This document shows positions 45,501 to 59,023 of a stretch of 64,000 bases of DNA, in pieces. This stretch comes from Rutidosis leptorrhynchoides (taxonomy: Eukaryota; Streptophyta; Magnoliopsida; Asterales; Asteraceae): positions 18,950,001 to 19,014,000 of the forward strand of contig NC_092340.1 of NCBI RefSeq assembly GCF_046630445.1, read 5' to 3'. The notes under the pieces were generated by a model. It searched no databases. It saw nothing but the letters and a program-made list of their open reading frames with translations, and was not told where the DNA came from. Position numbers and translations under genes: made by a program. Every line of letters starts with the position of its first letter. The first letter of the stretch is position 1.

Positions 45501-46109
45501 TTATGGTGTGTATGATGTTGATATTCGTGGCACAGATTGTGAAATTGAGGCTTGGGATGCGGGTGTTGTTGTTAGTGGTACTGGTGCTGTCGGTACAGAT
45601 GTTGGTGGTACTGTTGGTGTAATAAGTATAGCTTGTAAATCACGCACCATTCTTGTCAGGGTTTCTATCCTACCCTCTATCATTTCTATCCACCCACTCA
45701 TCTGATTCGATAGATCTTGATTATCAATTCGAAGTTCCCTAACTTCTTCTAATATTCCCCTTTGATTGGTATTCGGAAGTAGAGGTTGAATATTTTCTAA
45801 GATTGCAGTAATGCGACCTTCGAGGTGGAACATTTTGGCAAGAAGGGTGAAAATAGTGTTGCGCATAGGTTCACCAGTGAGTACATCATTTTCTCCGATG
45901 TTAGGTGGTAAGTTTGGTTCACGGTAGGGTTCGCCTTCTTCATTTCTCCATCGAGTGAGTAAGTCTCGGACCCACCCCCATCTCTTCCAGAAAGAAAAAT
46001 AGCTAAATGGTTGAGGCACTTCGAGTTCATTGACTTCGGAGTCTACTTCAATATACATTTCGAAATTGCTTCCGGAACTAATGGAATCCAAGCTAGGTGT
46101 AGGATCCAT
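45501..46109 (-). CDS. Gag-position ORF of N3 unit 1 (202 aa)
   Basis: Starts about 400 nt after the primer binding site. An acidic N-terminus (about residues 1-32) is followed by a block with FSFWKRWGWVR, LLTRWRNEEGEPY and VLTGEPMRNTIFTLL, shared with the N2 ORF. A long coiled-coil-like region (about 88-165) contains GRITAILENIQPLL, LEEVRELRIDNQDL and EGRIETLTRMVRDLQ. A Thr/Pro/Ser-rich tail (about 168-202) ends it. No zinc knuckle or protease is seen. By position and coiled coils it could be a Gag-like structural protein, possibly the N-terminal part of a longer ancestral Gag. This is the fullest copy in the window. Confidence 0.6.
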   Translation of the reverse strand: MDPTPSLDSISSGSNFEMYIEVDSEVNELEVPQPFSYFSFWKRWGWVRDLLTRWRNEEGEPYREPNLPPNIGENDVLTGEPMRNTIFTLLAKMFHLEGRITAILENIQPLLPNTNQRGILEEVRELRIDNQDLSNQMSGWIEMIEGRIETLTRMVRDLQAILITPTVPPTSVPTAPVPLTTTPASQASISQSVPRISTSYTP

Positions 46110-46505
46110 CTCTTACGATCAGTTAAAGGATTTTGATATGAATTGATTTTCGGATATCGAATGATATTCTAATTATATATAGAATATCTATACATACTTC
46201 CAAAGATCTCGTGGATTACGGAGGAAATCAAGGAAACGTGTCAGACAAGATTTAATGTGATGGGATATGATTTGTCTGTACATCATCTAATGCAATAATT
46301 ACAATAAGACGTGTCGAGACTGAAAATGATAGGTAGAAATTTTTTTACAAAGAACAGTAAGCAAAACTTTTGACATGCGGACCAGGTTCAAGTCCAGACT
46401 CATTAATATAACGTAACAACTACTAGGTCGAAGTCCAGACTCATTAATGTATCCTAACAACTACTAGTTAGACACACTAATGCAAGACCTGGTTCGCTAT
46501 GACCA

Positions 46506-46519
46506 CCGCTCTGATATCA
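46506..46519 (-). other. Primer binding site, N3 unit 1
   Basis: Element strand TGATATCAGAGCGG two bases from the LTR end. It differs by one base (A for G) from the initiator-Met complement TGGTATCAGAGC seen in N2. Confidence 0.85.
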
Positions 46520-48048
46520 CCTATAACGACCCGTCCTAATCCATCTGGACGAAGTCTTCATCATTTGGTTTCATTGCGAGGTTCTGACCTCTATATGATA
46601 CATTTTACAAACATTGCATTCGTTTTAAAAAGACAAACTTCCCTTATATCGAAAGTTGACAGATATGCATATCCTTTCATGATATATCCAAACTATGAAT
46701 GACTTAATATTGATCTTGATGAACTCAAAGACTCGAATGCAACGTCTTTTGAAATATGTCATGAATGACTCCAAGTAATATCTCTAAAATGAGCAAATGC
46801 ACAGCGGAAGATTTTTTTCATACCTGAGAATAAACATGCTTTAAAGTGTCAACCAAAAGGTTGATGAGTTCATTAGTTTATCGTCAATATTCATTTCATC
46901 ATTTTTAATAGACCACAAGATTTTCATTTTCATTTCTAATAAATAAAATCTCATATCAAGCATTTCGCACGGCATAGAGATAAAAATCATTCATATGGAT
47001 TGAACATCTGGTAACCGACGTTAACTTAATGCATAGAATATCCCCAAACAGAACCTCTCGTCTGTATAATAATCTCGAAGTACTAAAGCCATCCATAACC
47101 TGAATGGGGGGTTGTTAGTCCCAATAGATCTATCTTTAGAATTCGCGTCAATTAGGGGCCATTTCCCTAATTCTTAGGTTACCAGACTTGAAGGGCGATA
47201 TTCGGTTTAATAATCCAACCATATAATGTAGTTTTGATTACTTGTGTCTATTTCGTAAAACATTTATAAAAGCAGCGCATGTATTCTCGGTCCCAAAAAT
47301 ATATATTGCAAAAGCATTTAAAAATGGAGCAAATGAAACTCATCATACAGTATTTTGTAGTAAAAATACATATGACGTCATTGAACAAATGTAGGGTTGG
47401 TCTCGGATTTACGAACCTATATTATTCATATATCTATTAAAGCATATACTTGTAATCGAACAAGTTTAGATATTATTATTAATTGTTATTTCAGTAACTT
47501 GTATGTTTCATTAATAATTAAATTAACTATACTTTATTTTATATACATTAGATAAATAATTAGTATTTATTATGAAAATATTAATGTTGTTATGTGATAT
47601 GTTTTAAAAATATTCTTATATAGTTATTTATTTGGTAAAATAATATCAATAATAATAAATAAAAATTTGTATCTTTTTATGATAATAATAATAATATTAA
47701 AAGTAATTAGATTTAGTAATGATACTGATATTAATAGCTTTGATAATAATACTAAAAATAAAAGTAATGTTAGTAATAATAATAATTTTAATAGAAAAGA
47801 TAATAATGATAAGATAAAATGTTAGTTTTCATAAAAATAATGTTTTAAATAATAATGGTACTTTTAATAAAACTGATGATTTTAATAAAAATTTTAGTAG
47901 TCATATTAATCATAACAATACTATATATTTTAATTTTAATAGTAATAATAATAATGATAATAATATTAGTTATACTAAAAATCTTATTTCTAATATATTA
48001 GTAATAATAATAATTACTTAATAACAATCAATAATATATAATAATAAC

Positions 48049-48080
<32 letters not shown>

Positions 48081-48135
48081 AATAATAATAATAAGAGTAT
48101 TAGTAATAACTACCTCAAAGGAGTAGCCCTAAAAA

Positions 48136-48206
48136 ATGCCCAAGTTCGGGTTTGAACCCGCGACGTCCCGCTAACCTGATAACATCCTTAACTACTCCTC
48201 TGATCA
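48136..48206 (-). other. tRNA-like segment in N3 LTR2
   Basis: Same element as 37316-37386, with LTR3-type substitutions. Confidence 0.4.
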
Positions 48207-49327
48207 CACTTTTTCTGATGAAATCCCCATAACAATTCTATTTGGCTTATATGTTTCTGCTTCCCTAATTCTTCTCTTCCTAATCAATATTAATTCGGAT
48301 CATCATCAAATACATCATAACCCGTTATCATCGTAATCATCAGCAATATCATACGTATCTCCTCATCATGATCATCTTTAACATCATCATCATAATAAAC
48401 GTGTTTCATTATCATCATCATTAATAACTATGAACAAAACCATATCTTAATCATAATCATCTCTTTTATTACTATGTCATAATCATAATCATAATGATCA
48501 TAATCAACTATCATCATCTTTAATCCGTATTATCATCATTTCTTTCCTAATACGACCACCAACACCATTACGTCTTCTTATGCATCCCCTCAACCAAAAG
48601 CGTGAAACAAAAGAAACATATACACTAACTCACCATCGATTCCTATTTCCAAACTTGTTTCAAATACCCAGTCCACTAAACAGAAGCCCAACCATTTCAT
48701 TTCATTAATTTGATTATTGTATCATGAAACCCAATTGTGGCCCAAGTGCAAATTATCTAATAGTAATTGACCCGATTTCAATTCTGCCTAACAAACTAAG
48801 GAAAATGTCCCAATTAGCAAACTTAACTCGTGATCCGATAACAACCTAATCCAGTCCAGTTCACGTGAATTCTTTTTAGTTGGATCACATCCCAATCGCA
48901 GTATGAATAAATAAACCGCCCCACTTAGATAAATTACTAAACATGCAGCGAAATTTAATATAGATTATTCTTTTATAACACAAGTGGGGGGTTCATCTTT
49001 ATCTATTGCTTATCGGCCAGTAAGGAATATAGTAATATATTTAAACGTCTAAAAGAAGCAGAAACAAAGGTGAAACAAATACGGTAGCTATAGTGTAAAA
49101 GAAGCAAGATTAATCGAGCAATAGGTGGTTGTTACGAATGAGAATCAAGAATGTGAAGTAGTAATGGGTCTCGTGGTGGTTGAAATAGAATAGAAACAGA
49201 ATCAGTGAGAGGTAGAAGAGAAGTGGTGGTGTTTGATGATAAAAGGTGGTGGTGGTGATTCCGTTAAACATAAAAAACAAAATATAGAGTTGGAAATGGG
49301 TTTGTGGTGTTTGTTCTCGGTTTATAG

Positions 49328-52300
49328 TGTAGCGACCCGAACAAATCATGTTTGACGGCGCCGACTACTTAGGTCCCGTTACGTGGTCATAAGTCTTTAA
49401 CATGACGTTTGACCAAAATATGTCGCATTCATTTCATAAGTAAAAGGATGTTTCAAGTTTACAAAAGTAGTTCAAAGACTAGTTACATTACAAAGTTTAA
49501 CGTACGAATGAAACCTATGCGACACAATTTAAAAGTTGTCAAAAGACGCTCCAACTATGCATGTATACTCGACATCCAAGCAAGTATCAAAAAGAGTGTG
49601 GAAGCATGTATCAAGTAGCGTTCAAGGACCTGAGAAAACATATAGAAAACTATCAACGAAAACATTGGTGAAATCATAGGTGTTTTAGTAAACGTTGCAT
49701 TTGAACCACAAGATTTAATATAATATGATTATCAAAATCATTTACATTCCAAAGTTGTTATTTGTTTCGCGGGCACCCAATTATCAAACTTAACTGTTTT
49801 GCACCCTTTGCGTAGTGTTAGAACATACACTAGATTCGAAAATATATTTCATCCGCTAACGGTAGCGAACCGTCCGAATGAGGCTCGTCAAGCCCATGTG
49901 ATCACATAATATAAGTTCACGTTTACACCCTGCAAGTGTAACTAATGATAATTGAATTGAGGATTTTTGTTCAAACCCGTACGTGGAATGTTCGTTTTCG
50001 TACTTGTGTTCAAGTGTAAAAGTATGATACGTATATGTTTCTCATCCCATAGTTTAAAGCGTAAAAGTTGTTGAAAGATGGGACTATGATCTCACCTTGA
50101 GTGCACGTATGACAAGTACTTCACAAAGTAATGTGTGCAAAGGATAATGCTAGTCTTGACCTAAACAAATAGGTCGTATCAATAACGGTAAACACGATAG
50201 GTCAAAGATGTTCAATTAGTCCTATGGCTCGTTACGACTCGATTATGTAGCATGTGAATCAATTTGTCAAGTTTCATGCAAGATACAAGTATAGAAACAA
50301 GCTAGGAAGGTTGCATAATCATTTGGTTAAGTTTGACAAAAAGTCAAACTTTGGTCGGTCAAAGTCAACGAAAAAGTCAACACGTTCGAGTCGGGTCCCG
50401 AACTATTTTTCTGAGGTTTTTATTCATATATAAGCATGTTAGAACAAGTCTCATGTGAATCGGAGGTCCATAACGTGCCAAACATTTTTCTTATTTTGAC
50501 CAAGGAGGTCAGAACCTGGACACGCCTTATGTCGCGCCGCGACATAGGCTTGCCGCCCCGCGGCACATAACGTGTGCTGGTGCCTTGTTAGTTTCAATTG
50601 TTCAAGTCTTTTTCCGAACTTCGATCAAACACAAATCACAAACCGTAAACACTTATGATACACATTTTATATCGTTAGAAAGCTAATTTGACAAAGAACA
50701 CAACTAAACACATTTCATCAACCAAAAACATCATTTGCAATAACCAACTTTCCAACATTTAATGCTCAATTAGTACTCAAGTTCATAAATGCACAAAATA
50801 GGATTCGGGAATTAAATGCATACATATGACACGCCGTTTCGTAGGTAATCAAGCATACGATCTAACTAACCACTTACCAACCACAATTCATGGCATTCAA
50901 TACATTAAATGTTCACATTCAATTCTATCAAACCCTAATCAACAACATCAAAATCACTAATCATGTTTATGAAGTTTTCTAAAACAACCTACACATCAAA
51001 TTGAAGCTAGTGATGTTAGGAACACATTTAATACATGCATTTATAACATTTAACATCATCCACACAACCAAATCACCAAATCAAACACACCAAAGTTTAT
51101 GTTCATGCTAGTTACTTCAAATAACAAAATCGAAAATATAAATCATATATTCATGTTAGACTTGAGCCATAGACACTAATTAACAACTTTATAAGTTAAA
51201 AACATCAAGAACACAAAATCTAGTGATTTTAGAAAGTTACCCAAACTTGATGAAATCGGTATGGAATCGAAGAGGAAGTTGCAAGGATTCCAAATATGTA
51301 ATTTGTTTTGCAAGACACCCGCTAGCTTGGATTTAGATGATGATTCTTTGAAATGGATAATTGAAAGAAAATGGAGAAGTAGTGAAATAAAAGGAAAATA
51401 AAAATGAAAAAGAAAGGAGGTGGGGTTGACTAGTCAAATGCTAGTCACCTCTTTGGCTCTTTGGCGAAACTAGTCCCTCGAGTTCGGTTGCGGGTGCGTG
51501 AATTACCTAAACGAGATATTTTTAAAACGCGTATCAACGGGAGATGTTATAAACATATAACGGAATTTAAATAGTTAAACGGAAAAGTAAACGAAAAAAG
51601 GCGGGATGTTACATTACCTACTCCTTAAAAGAAATTTTGTCCCAAAATTTACGTAGGCGTAGTAGTCGTTGTTTCTTCCTCGAAATTTTGCGTTTCCGGA
51701 ATCGAGAATAAGTGAGGGTATTCCTTTTGCATCCGAACTTGCCTTTCCCAAGTAAACTCGGGTCCTCTTTTGGCATTCCAACGAACCTTGACAATCGGGA
51801 TTCGGCTTTATTTCAATGTCTTGACCGAGGTGTCCACAATTTCATCCGGTTCTTCCACAAAATGAAGTTTGTCATCAATAGTAAGTTCCTCGAGAGGGAT
51901 GACGATATCGGGTTAGGCAAGACACTTTTTCAAGTTAGATACATGGAAGGTAGGATGAACGGAGCTCAATTGGGGCGGAAGAACTAAACGATAAGCAACG
52001 GTTCAAATACGCTCCAAGATTTCGAAAGGACCAATATACCGCGGATTTAATTTCCCACGTTTTCCAAAACGAATGACACCTTTCCAATGTGCGACTTTTA
52101 ACATGACGCGGTCACCGACTTGAAATTCAAGGTCGTTGCGTCTTTTGTCGGTATAGCACTTTTGACGACTCCGGGCCGTCCGAAGCCTATCTCGGATTTG
52201 AACGATCTTCTCGGTGGTTTCGTGAATGAGTTCAGGTTCGATGATTTGTACGTCGCCTACTTCGGCCCAACAAAGAGGAGAACGGTATTTTCAGCCATAT

Positions 52301-52426
52301 AACGCTTCGAATGGGGCGGCTTTTATACTCGCGTGATAACTATTGTTGTAGGGGAATTCGGCGAGAGGTAAGTGCTTGTCCCAAGCTTTTTCAAAATCAA
52401 CAACGCAAGCCCAACCCCAAGTAATT
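49328..52426 (-). mobile_element. Duplicated copy of the truncated chromovirus insertion
   Basis: Equivalent to 38507-41605 shifted by 10,821 bp: LTR 49328-51613, pol remnant 51614-52411, with the same truncation point and the same stops. It differs by a handful of substitutions (for example near 50556, 51738 and 51845). It was copied by the array duplication, not inserted again. Confidence 0.9.
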
Positions 52427-53389
52427 AAAAATCCCAAGCTTTTAAATTAAATATATTTATTTATTTTGGTCCTTATGGTATAAAGTTCAATCATTACCTA
52501 TTAATTAAAAATTACATTAATTATTCACTCCCAACCCCAAGTAAAATATAAAAAGTTTTAAAATTTAACAAACAACTTCTAAATATATTATTAATAAGCC
52601 TAAAATTTATAAAACTCATTTTTGAATCACCGTTTATTTTAAAATCATATAAGTTTGGATTTAACTTACTTAATATCAATCGGAACACCAAATGAGTACT
52701 ACAATCATTTAATATTTATTTTTAATATACTTTATTTATATATATAGATATATTTTAAATAATAATTATTATAATATCCTATTTTTTATGTTATTAATTA
52801 TAATAACAACAACGTATAATACTTCAAATTATATTTCAGTTTATTATTTATATATATACACACACATCTATTTACAATTAATTGTTCGTGAATCGTCGGG
52901 AATGGTCGAAGGTCAAATGCATTCATGTAAATTGTTTCAAGATTTTTGAGACTCAACTTTACAACTTCGCTTATCGTATCGGAATCATAATAAGATTAAG
53001 TTTAAATTTGGTCGGAAATTTTCGGGTCGTCACAGTACCTACCCGTTAAAGAAATTTCGTCCCGAAATTTGATCAAGGTCGTCATGGCTGACAATAAGAA
53101 TGTTTTCATGATGATTATGAGTTGATAGATAGAGTTTTATTACCATAGAGTAATATGGATAAATCAACTCGTTTATGTGAATAGTACGAATGAAGCTATC
53201 ATAAAAGAGTGAAATGATGCAAGTTCGTCTTAACCGGTGACGTAGTCACGGTTGATTTCCGGAATTCAAGGAATTTAATGAAAATCTTCGAAATCTATAT
53301 AAGATTTGATTCTTCTAGATTTAAGGAAATTAGGATCTTTTTAATTAAAAGCGATCATCTGTCTTGATTGCTCTGTCTAGTATTCCCAC

Positions 53390-53396
53390 TATAAAT
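53390..53396 (+). promoter_or_regulatory. TATA box of the antisense ORF (N3 unit 2)
   Basis: TATAAAT 88 bp before the ATG at 53478, identical to unit 1. Confidence 0.5.
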
Positions 53397-53477
53397 GAAC
53401 CTCTGTCGTTCCATTATTTCTACACTCCCATCTTCTATACTTATTTCCCAATTCATATTTCTACAACATTCATCAAT

Positions 53478-53651
53478 ATGCTCCACCCAGTTCTAATTCT
53501 GGATATATTCTTGACCTTTGTATCTGTCATTCTTCTTTTTCATCTATCACCGGAGAAAGTTGTTTACTTCTACTATTTCCTTGGGTTTATAGTGTTTTTC
53601 ATTCTCCCGTGTGTTTATGTTGCTATACGCATTGATATACACAATTTGTAA
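53478..53651 (+). CDS. Antisense 57-aa two-helix membrane ORF (N3 unit 2)
   Basis: Identical at protein level to 42657-42830, as expected for a recent tandem copy, so it is not independent evidence for conservation. Same TATA box, palindrome and distance from the 3' LTR. Confidence 0.55.
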   Translation: MLHPVLILDIFLTFVSVILLFHLSPEKVVYFYYFLGFIVFFILPCVYVAIRIDIHNL

Positions 53652-54268
53652 TTTCGGTGTTTTCATTGGGCTTTATATTTTCCCTTATATCTCGGAGCTC
53701 TTTGCCTTTTTATTCTCTTCTCGACTCTAAGTACAACAAGTAATGGTCCAGAATTCGTAGTTATGAATTTCGAAATGAACATAGTTAATGTTCTAATAAG
53801 AAAATTGTAATGACACAATCTTGATTTTTCAAATTACCAGAATACGGAAAAGATAGAACTATCAAGAAATATTTTCTTGATATGTTTAGAGATTAAATAG
53901 AATGAAAGAGTTATGTAACATGGCACATAATGAGGGTATGATCTGTGAACCATCATCACGTTCCATTAGAAATTTAGCATGACTTACTGTAATATAATCA
54001 TGTTGGCCAAGAGTAATTATATTATACTAACCCATGCTTCAATTTCCAACACTACTTCAAAAACATTCATAATTTAAGTTCGAATTCTTTAGAATTTAGA
54101 AACTAAAACAGTTTCCTTTCTGATGTAACACTGATATCACGAAGAGGTAAATGATTTCAGATAAGATTAGTTATGAAAATATCTTCAGAAATATCGAGAA
54201 TATTTATAATGAAAGATACGATGATATCTTAGAATTTCTAATATCGATGGATGATGAAGAAGATTTGT

Positions 54269-54667
54269 TCACAAAGGTTTAGAGTCAGGAGCAAGGTATT
54301 CGTTATTGATTTCAGCAGATACTGAATCATTTGGATTCTTTGAAGGCAAATTTAGTCTTTGTGATTTGTCCACAGCCTCCTTCATGATTTGCTCAATCCC
54401 TTTTTTTTCAGTACTAAATTTTCTTTTGAGCTTTTCCAACGTATCCTTCTTTATCATCAACTTTTGACTGTTAAAGTCATCTATAGATTTTGCTGCTTCA
54501 TTCAGCTTTATCAACATTCCGAGTATCGATTCACAGACTGGATACTTTCCAGAATTTTCAGAATTGAAGATCATAATAAAGATTATATGTATACATATAA
54601 CTGTTGAAGTAGACATGCTGCGAGATTCGAAATACTGATTGCTAATTCTCGGTAATTGATATGGCAA
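54269..54667 (-). CDS. Second sense ORF of N3 unit 2 (132 aa)
   Basis: Recent duplicate of 43448-43846 with the same 132-aa product (hydrophobic segment, then a Lys/Glu-rich helical half). Not an independent homologue. Confidence 0.45.
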   Translation of the reverse strand: MPYQLPRISNQYFESRSMSTSTVICIHIIFIMIFNSENSGKYPVCESILGMLIKLNEAAKSIDDFNSQKLMIKKDTLEKLKRKFSTEKKGIEQIMKEAVDKSQRLNLPSKNPNDSVSAEINNEYLAPDSKPL

Positions 54668-55439
54668 TTCTCGTTATAAGATGCGGATAAGTATATGATA
54701 GAGTTTTAATGAACAAATATAATGGTTCTTCGGAGAGACTTAAGCCAATGAGTAATGAAGTTGCTGGTAAGTTTACTGCTAATGTGGTGGAATATAAAAG
54801 GTTCTCTGGTAACAATAAAAGAGTACGCATATATATCAAGGTTATAATATGGTTATTTTAAATGAAAAGTCGAAGTTGACTTATTGGAGCTGTGACAAAA
54901 TTGGCTACCTTGAAAAGGGATTGTAAAGTAATTTTGGGTAATAACAACGCTAAAGGAATTAGCACAGCTACGTGTTAAACGTTTACTCAAGTTGCGAGTG
55001 TTTTTAGGTGCATAACTATATGCATCAATCTTTTCTTCCGTAGATGAACTGCGGTTGATTCATCCTCTCGATTGAGGTGTTTTCAAGAATCATGAAAGAT
55101 TTGAACGCAGATTGTAATCGTCAAGATACAAATGAGGTTTAAGATGAAATCAAGTGACAAACTTGAAGAATTGTTTAGTTTCATATGTTATAATCAATAT
55201 TTTAATTCATTTTAATTGTCGAATGTTGGCAGTCCATAGTTAGCAGTCCACAATTAGTAACTCCATAATTCATATATAGTTTAATATATAATATTCGAAT
55301 TAACTAATACGTATCGTGACCCGTGTACATGTCTCAGACTCGATCACAACTCAAAGTATATATATTATTTTAGAATCAACCGCAACCCTGTATAGCTAAC
55401 TTGAGCATTACCACATATAGAGTGTCTATGGTTATTCCA

Positions 55440-55538
<99 letters not shown>

Positions 55539-56386
55539 TCGATATGATATGTCAAAACCTTGTATACGTGTCCCGACATTTAAAGTGCATAAAATAAATA
55601 GCAGAAATTAAATGACGATAAATAAAATTGCGAGAATTAAAATTGCGATAATTAAATTGTGATAATTAAAATGTAACAGGGAATTAGGAACAGTTAGCTG
55701 GGAACAGTTAGCGTGGATTATTAACAAAATTCTTCTCATAGTTAAATTGTTTGTTTCTAACAAATTTTATTTTGTCCAATGTTTTTTTCATTATGCCACT
55801 TGTTGGATTCTGGTAAATCACAATTTAAATATGAAATTGAATGAAAATGGTTATTCTGTGGTGAACGGATTCGTATATCTGTGAATGTAAGTAGGATAGT
55901 AAATGACCGTTGAATCAAATTTTGAAGAATGTATAGTGTAACTTATTAATGTGAAAACTAAATATTCTTCGGGTATTACCTACCCGTTAAAATTTTTTCA
56001 CTATTAACACTTTGTACGAAAGAATTTTTAATTACAATCTTTATGAAAACATATATACATATATATTTTCTTCAGATGTAATCATGGATTTAATGAGTTA
56101 ATATGATATTAAACTCATCTGATTTTCGATTTGAGCTATAATAAGTAATCTCTAAAACTATTAGGAACCACATATTCTTCGCAGAATATTAATGAGGTTA
56201 TGGATCAATACTTCATCGTTAATTATTAGGAACCACATATTCTTCGCAGAATATTTCTTCAATGAAGTTATGGATCAATACTTCATCGTTCATTGTTGTT
56301 GGTACTCCTTGGTATTTATGGTGTGTATGATGTTGATATTCGTGGCACAGATTGTGAAATTGAGGCTTGGGATGCGGGTGTTGTTG

Positions 56387-56923
56387 TTAGTGGTACTGGT
56401 GCTGTCGGTACAGATGTTGGTGGTACTGTGGTGTAATAAGTATAGCTTGTAAATCACGCACCATTCTTGTCAGGGTTTCTATCCTACCCTCTATCATTTC
56501 TATCCACCCACTCATCTGATTCGATAGATCTTGATTATCAATTCGAAGTTCCCTAACTTCTTCTAATATTCCCCTTTGATTGGTATTCGGAAGTAGAGGT
56601 TGAATATTTTCTAAGATTGCAGTAATGCGACCTTCGAGGTGGAACATTTTGGCAAGAAGGGTGAAAATAGTGTTGCGCATAGGTTCACCAGTGAGTACAT
56701 CATTTTCTCCGATGTTAGGTGGTAAGTTTGGTTCACGGTAGGGTTCGCCTTCTTCATTTCTCCATCGAGTGAGTAAGTCTCGGACCCACCCCCATCTCTT
56801 CCAGAAAGAAAAATAGCTAAATGGTTGAGGCACTTCGAGTTCATTGACTTCGGAGTCTACTTCAATATACATTTCAAAATTGCTTCCGGAACTAATGGAA
56901 TCCAAGCTAGGTGTAGGATCCAT
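56387..56923 (-). CDS. Gag-position ORF of N3 unit 2, frameshifted near the end
   Basis: Same as 45501-46109 for about the first 165 residues. A single-base deletion (GGTACTGTGGTG where unit 1 has GGTACTGTTGGTG, near 56427) replaces the Thr/Pro tail and stops at 178 residues. The conserved WGWVR and LTGEP block and the coiled coils are kept. Confidence 0.5.
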   Translation of the reverse strand: MDPTPSLDSISSGSNFEMYIEVDSEVNELEVPQPFSYFSFWKRWGWVRDLLTRWRNEEGEPYREPNLPPNIGENDVLTGEPMRNTIFTLLAKMFHLEGRITAILENIQPLLPNTNQRGILEEVRELRIDNQDLSNQMSGWIEMIEGRIETLTRMVRDLQAILITPQYHQHLYRQHQYH

Positions 56924-57319
56924 CTCTTACGATCAGTTAAAGGATTTTGATATGAATTGATTTTCGGATATCGAATGATATTCTAATTATATATAGAATA
57001 TCTATACATACTTCCAAAGATCTCGTGGATTACGGAGGAAATCAAGGAAACGTGTCAGACAAGATTTAATGTGATGGGATATGATTTGTCTGTACATCAT
57101 CTAATGCAATAATTGCAATAAGACGTGTCGAGACTGAAAATGATAGGTAGAAATTTTTTTACAAAGAACAGTAAGCAAAACTTTTGACATGCGGACCAGG
57201 TTCAAGTCCAGACTCATTAATATAACGTAACAACTACTAGGTCGAAGTCCAGACTCATTAATGTATCCTAACAACTACTAGTTAGACACACTAATGCAAG
57301 ACCTGGTTCGCTATGACCA

Positions 57320-57333
57320 CCGCTCTGATATCA
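57320..57333 (-). other. Primer binding site, N3 unit 2
   Basis: TGATATCAGAGCGG on the element strand, next to LTR3, which is the original 5' LTR of the integration. Confidence 0.85.
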
Positions 57334-58862
57334 CCTATAACGACCCGTCCTAATCCATCTGGACGAAGTCTTCATCATTTGGTTTCATTGCGAGGTTCTG
57401 ACCTCTATATGATACATTTTACAAACATTGCATTCGTTTTTAAAAGACAAACTTCCCTTATATCGAAAGTTGACAGATATGCATATCCTTTCATGATATA
57501 TCCAAACTATGAATGACTTAATATTGATCTTGATGAACTCAAAGACTCGAATGCAACGTCTTTTGAAATATGTCATGAATGACTCCAAGTAATATCTCTA
57601 AAATGAGCAAATGCACAGCGGAAGATTTTTTTCATACCTGAGAATAAACATGCTTTAAAGTGTCAACCAAAAGGTTGATGAGTTCATTAGTTTATCGTCA
57701 ATATTCATTTCATCATTTTTAATAGACCACAAGATTTTCATTTTCATTTCTAATAAATAAAATCTCATATCAAGCATTTCGCACGGCATAGAGATAAAAA
57801 TCATTCATATGGATTGAACATCTGGTAACCGACGTTAACTTAATGCATAGAATATCCCCAAACAGAACCTCTCGTCTGTATAATAATCTCGAAGTACTAA
57901 AGCCATCCATAACCTGAATGGGGGGTTGTTAGTCCCAATAGATCTATCTTTAGAATTCGCGTCAATTAGGGGCCATTTCCCTAATTCTTAGGTTACCAGA
58001 CTTGAAGGGCGATATTCGGTTTAATAATCCAACCATATAATGTAGTTTTGATTACTTGTGTCTATTTCGTAAAACATTTATAAAAGCAGCGCATGTATTC
58101 TCGGTCCCAAAAATATATATTGCAAAAGCATTTAAAAATGGAGCAAATGAAACTCATCATACAGTATTTTGTAGTAAAAATACATATGACGTCATTGAAC
58201 AAATGTAGGGTTGGTCTCGGATTTACGAACCTATATTATTCATATATCTATTAAAGCATATACTTGTAATCGAACAAGTTTAGATATTATTATTAATTGT
58301 TATTTCAGTAACTTGTATGTTTCATTAATAATTAAATTAACTATACTTTATTTTATATACATTAGATAAATAATTAGTATTTATTATGAAAATATTAATG
58401 TTGTTATGTGATATGTTTTAAAAATATTCTTATATAGTTATTTATTTGGTAAAATAATATCAATAATAATAAATAAAAATTTGTATCTTTTTATGATAAT
58501 AATAATAATATTAAAAGTAATTAGATTTAGTAATGATACTGATATTAATAGCTTTGATAATAATACTAAAAATAAAAGTAATGTTAGTAATAATAATAAT
58601 TTTAATAGAAAAGATAATAATGATAAGATAAAATGTTAGTTTTCATAAAAATAATGTTTTAAATAATAATGGTACTTTTAATAAAACTGATGATTTTAAT
58701 AAAAATTTTAGTAGTCATATTAATCATAACAATACTATATATTTTAATTTTAATAGTAATAATAATAATGATAATAATATTAGTTATACTAAAAATCTTA
58801 TTTCTAATATATTAGTAATAATAATAATTACTTAATAACAATCAATAATATATAATAATAAC

Positions 58863-58897
<35 letters not shown>

Positions 58898-58952
58898 AAT
58901 AATAATAATAAGAGTATTAGTAATAACTACCTCAAAGGAGTAGCCCTAAAAA

Positions 58953-59023
58953 ATGCCCAAGTTCGGGTTTGAACCCGCGACGTCCCGCTAACCTGATAAC
59001 ATCCTTAACTACTCCTCTGATCA
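58953..59023 (-). other. tRNA-like segment in N3 LTR3
   Basis: Third copy of the B-box-containing segment (GGTTCAAACCC on the element strand), in the only intact N3 LTR. Confidence 0.4.

Larger units (their letters stand above)
46522..53034 (-). repeat. N3 LTR2, recombinant middle LTR
   Basis: It serves as 5' LTR of unit 1 and 3' LTR of unit 2. From 46522 to 48265 it matches LTR3 at diagnostic sites (short AAT tract, AGTTCGGG, CCCGCTAACCTG, CTTCCCTAATT). From 48332 onward it matches LTR1 (ATCATCGTAATC, ATACGTATC, TTACTATGTC) and carries the same chromovirus insertion. The crossover therefore lies within 48265-48332. Confidence 0.9.
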